DNA of 8,490 bases from Holophagaceae bacterium (GTDB lineage: Bacteria; Acidobacteriota; Holophagae; Holophagales; Holophagaceae), in assembly GCA_025353305.1 (NCBI GenBank), contig JANXQX010000333.1, forward strand, positions 1 to 8,490. The letters run 5' to 3'. A program made the translations under genes and the position numbers. Shown one piece after another: positions 7,822 to 8,490 of this stretch. A model generated the notes under the pieces. It made no database searches. It saw nothing but the letters and a program-made list of their open reading frames with translations, and was not told the origin of the DNA. Position 1 is the stretch's first letter. The number at the start of each line of letters is the position of its first letter.

Positions 7822-8490
7822 AGCCGCCTCCACGAAGTTTCATTCGTGCCTTTGAAGAACTTATAAATTCCGGTGCCGTTGGTGGGAACGACGAGTATTC
7901 CTACCGGGGCCCCCGCATAGCTGGATCCACTCCGAAGCCCCACCACCACCACGTGAAAACCACGATTGAACCGTTTGGTATTGCCATTGATCGTGACCGA
8001 AGTATTTAGGACACCCGAGAATAGTCGGTGGTCATTTATTGGTGTTGGATCAGATATAAGAGCCGTTAAAAAGGGTTCAGCATTACCCGGTACTACCGTG
8101 TCGAGCTTGGCCACCCCCCCCATAGCAGTGGTGTACGTTGCAACATCCGAGGCGATACCAGCCAGCTGGTGACTGCGATGAGCTTCGGCAAAATGGGAGC
8201 GGAAGGCCTCACTGGTCATTCCAGTGGCGTCTTGGTAGGAAAAGAACAAGGCGTTGGCACCGGTCCCCGTCCAGGTGCCTTTGGTAGTGATACTCACGTC
8301 TCCCAGCCTTACCTGGGTATTCGCCTGAGCGGCGGTAAGTGCACCTTCGAGTTCATCCATAATGTCCCTCACGGCACCGCTTTGCCTGTTTTGGACCATG
8401 GAAATCCCGGTGGCCGCGAGCACGCCGACTATGATCAGCACCAACAGAAGTTCGATCAGACTGTATCCCTTCTGGGGATCGGGTGGATGT
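7818..8490 (-). CDS. FimT/FimU (GspH-type) type IV pilus minor pilin, 5' end truncated by window edge
   Basis: At least 223 residues are visible, and the frame is open to the right edge, so the start codon is outside the window. The first visible residues are a leader end HPPDPQKG, followed by the mature pilin N-terminus YSLIELLLVLIIVGVLAA with Glu at position 5. This places the true start only a few codons beyond the edge. After the helix, VRDIMDELEGALTAAQANTQ resembles the FimT/GspH pattern of an amphipathic helix entering a beta-sheet head. The end of the domain is GFHVVVVGLRSG...VGILVVP...GIYKFF, the strand-rich C-terminus seen in GspH-type heads. No cysteines occur. An ATG-less internal start near 8444 would remove the cleavage motif and is unlikely. 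It is the first visible gene of the operon and overlaps pilV by 4 bp. By position it corresponds to fimU/fimT, but the two cannot be told apart here. Confidence 0.87.
   Translation of the reverse strand, partial: HPPDPQKGYSLIELLLVLIIVGVLAATGISMVQNRQSGAVRDIMDELEGALTAAQANTQVRLGDVSITTKGTWTGTGANALFFSYQDATGMTSEAFRSHFAEAHRSHQLAGIASDVATYTTAMGGVAKLDTVVPGNAEPFLTALISDPTPINDHRLFSGVLNTSVTINGNTKRFNRGFHVVVVGLRSGSSYAGAPVGILVVPTNGTGIYKFFKGTNETSWRRL
7827..7831 (-). promoter_or_regulatory. Ribosome binding site deciding the pilV start
   Basis: GGAGG lies five bases before GTG 7821 and inside the last codons of the fimT-like gene. A start at GTG 7833 would begin upstream of and overlap this element, so the downstream GTG is preferred. 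Confidence 0.65.

Overview
The window carries one coherent block of genes, all on the minus strand. Reading in the direction of transcription (right to left), it holds a minor-pilin and pilus-tip adhesin operon of the type IVa pilus, in the order fimT/fimU-like (5' end cut by the right window edge), pilV, pilW, pilX, pilY1. A strong intrinsic terminator follows, and then the 5' part of rsmA (ksgA), a 16S rRNA dimethyladenosine transferase, runs off the left edge. No RNA genes, mobile elements, CRISPR arrays or integrase/att signatures were seen.

Operon layout: fimT-like (7818-8490, partial) overlaps pilV by 4 bp (GTGA) if pilV starts at 7821. pilV overlaps pilW by 11 bp if pilW starts at 7256. 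pilW and pilX are 26 bp apart, and pilX and pilY1 are 38 bp apart. Purine-rich ribosome binding sites precede pilV, pilW, pilX and pilY1. This packing, with the hairpin plus T-tract just after pilY1 (about 779-807), indicates one transcript that starts beyond the right edge and stops before rsmA. The order matches the fimU-pilV-pilW-pilX-pilY1 clusters known from Pseudomonas and other bacteria with type IVa pili, but no pilY2 or pilE homologue follows; rsmA does.

How the genes work together (family knowledge): the four small proteins are prepilins, trimmed by the prepilin peptidase at a Gly before a hydrophobic helix. They prime pilus assembly and form a tip complex. PilY1 is exported by its own signal peptide and sits on that complex as adhesin and mechanosensor, with a von Willebrand factor A (vWA) half and a beta-propeller half. 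RsmA is a housekeeping ribosome-maturation enzyme with no functional tie to the pilus.

Organism: a Gram-negative (diderm) bacterium with type IVa pili and moderately GC-rich DNA. The proteins are diverged from the gammaproteobacterial versions, so an acidobacterial or deltaproteobacterial-type lineage is plausible, but this is a guess. The window is largely an ordinary core-function region. The most interesting details are in PilY1: a cysteine-containing insertion in the vWA half and an apparently degenerate calcium-binding loop in the propeller.
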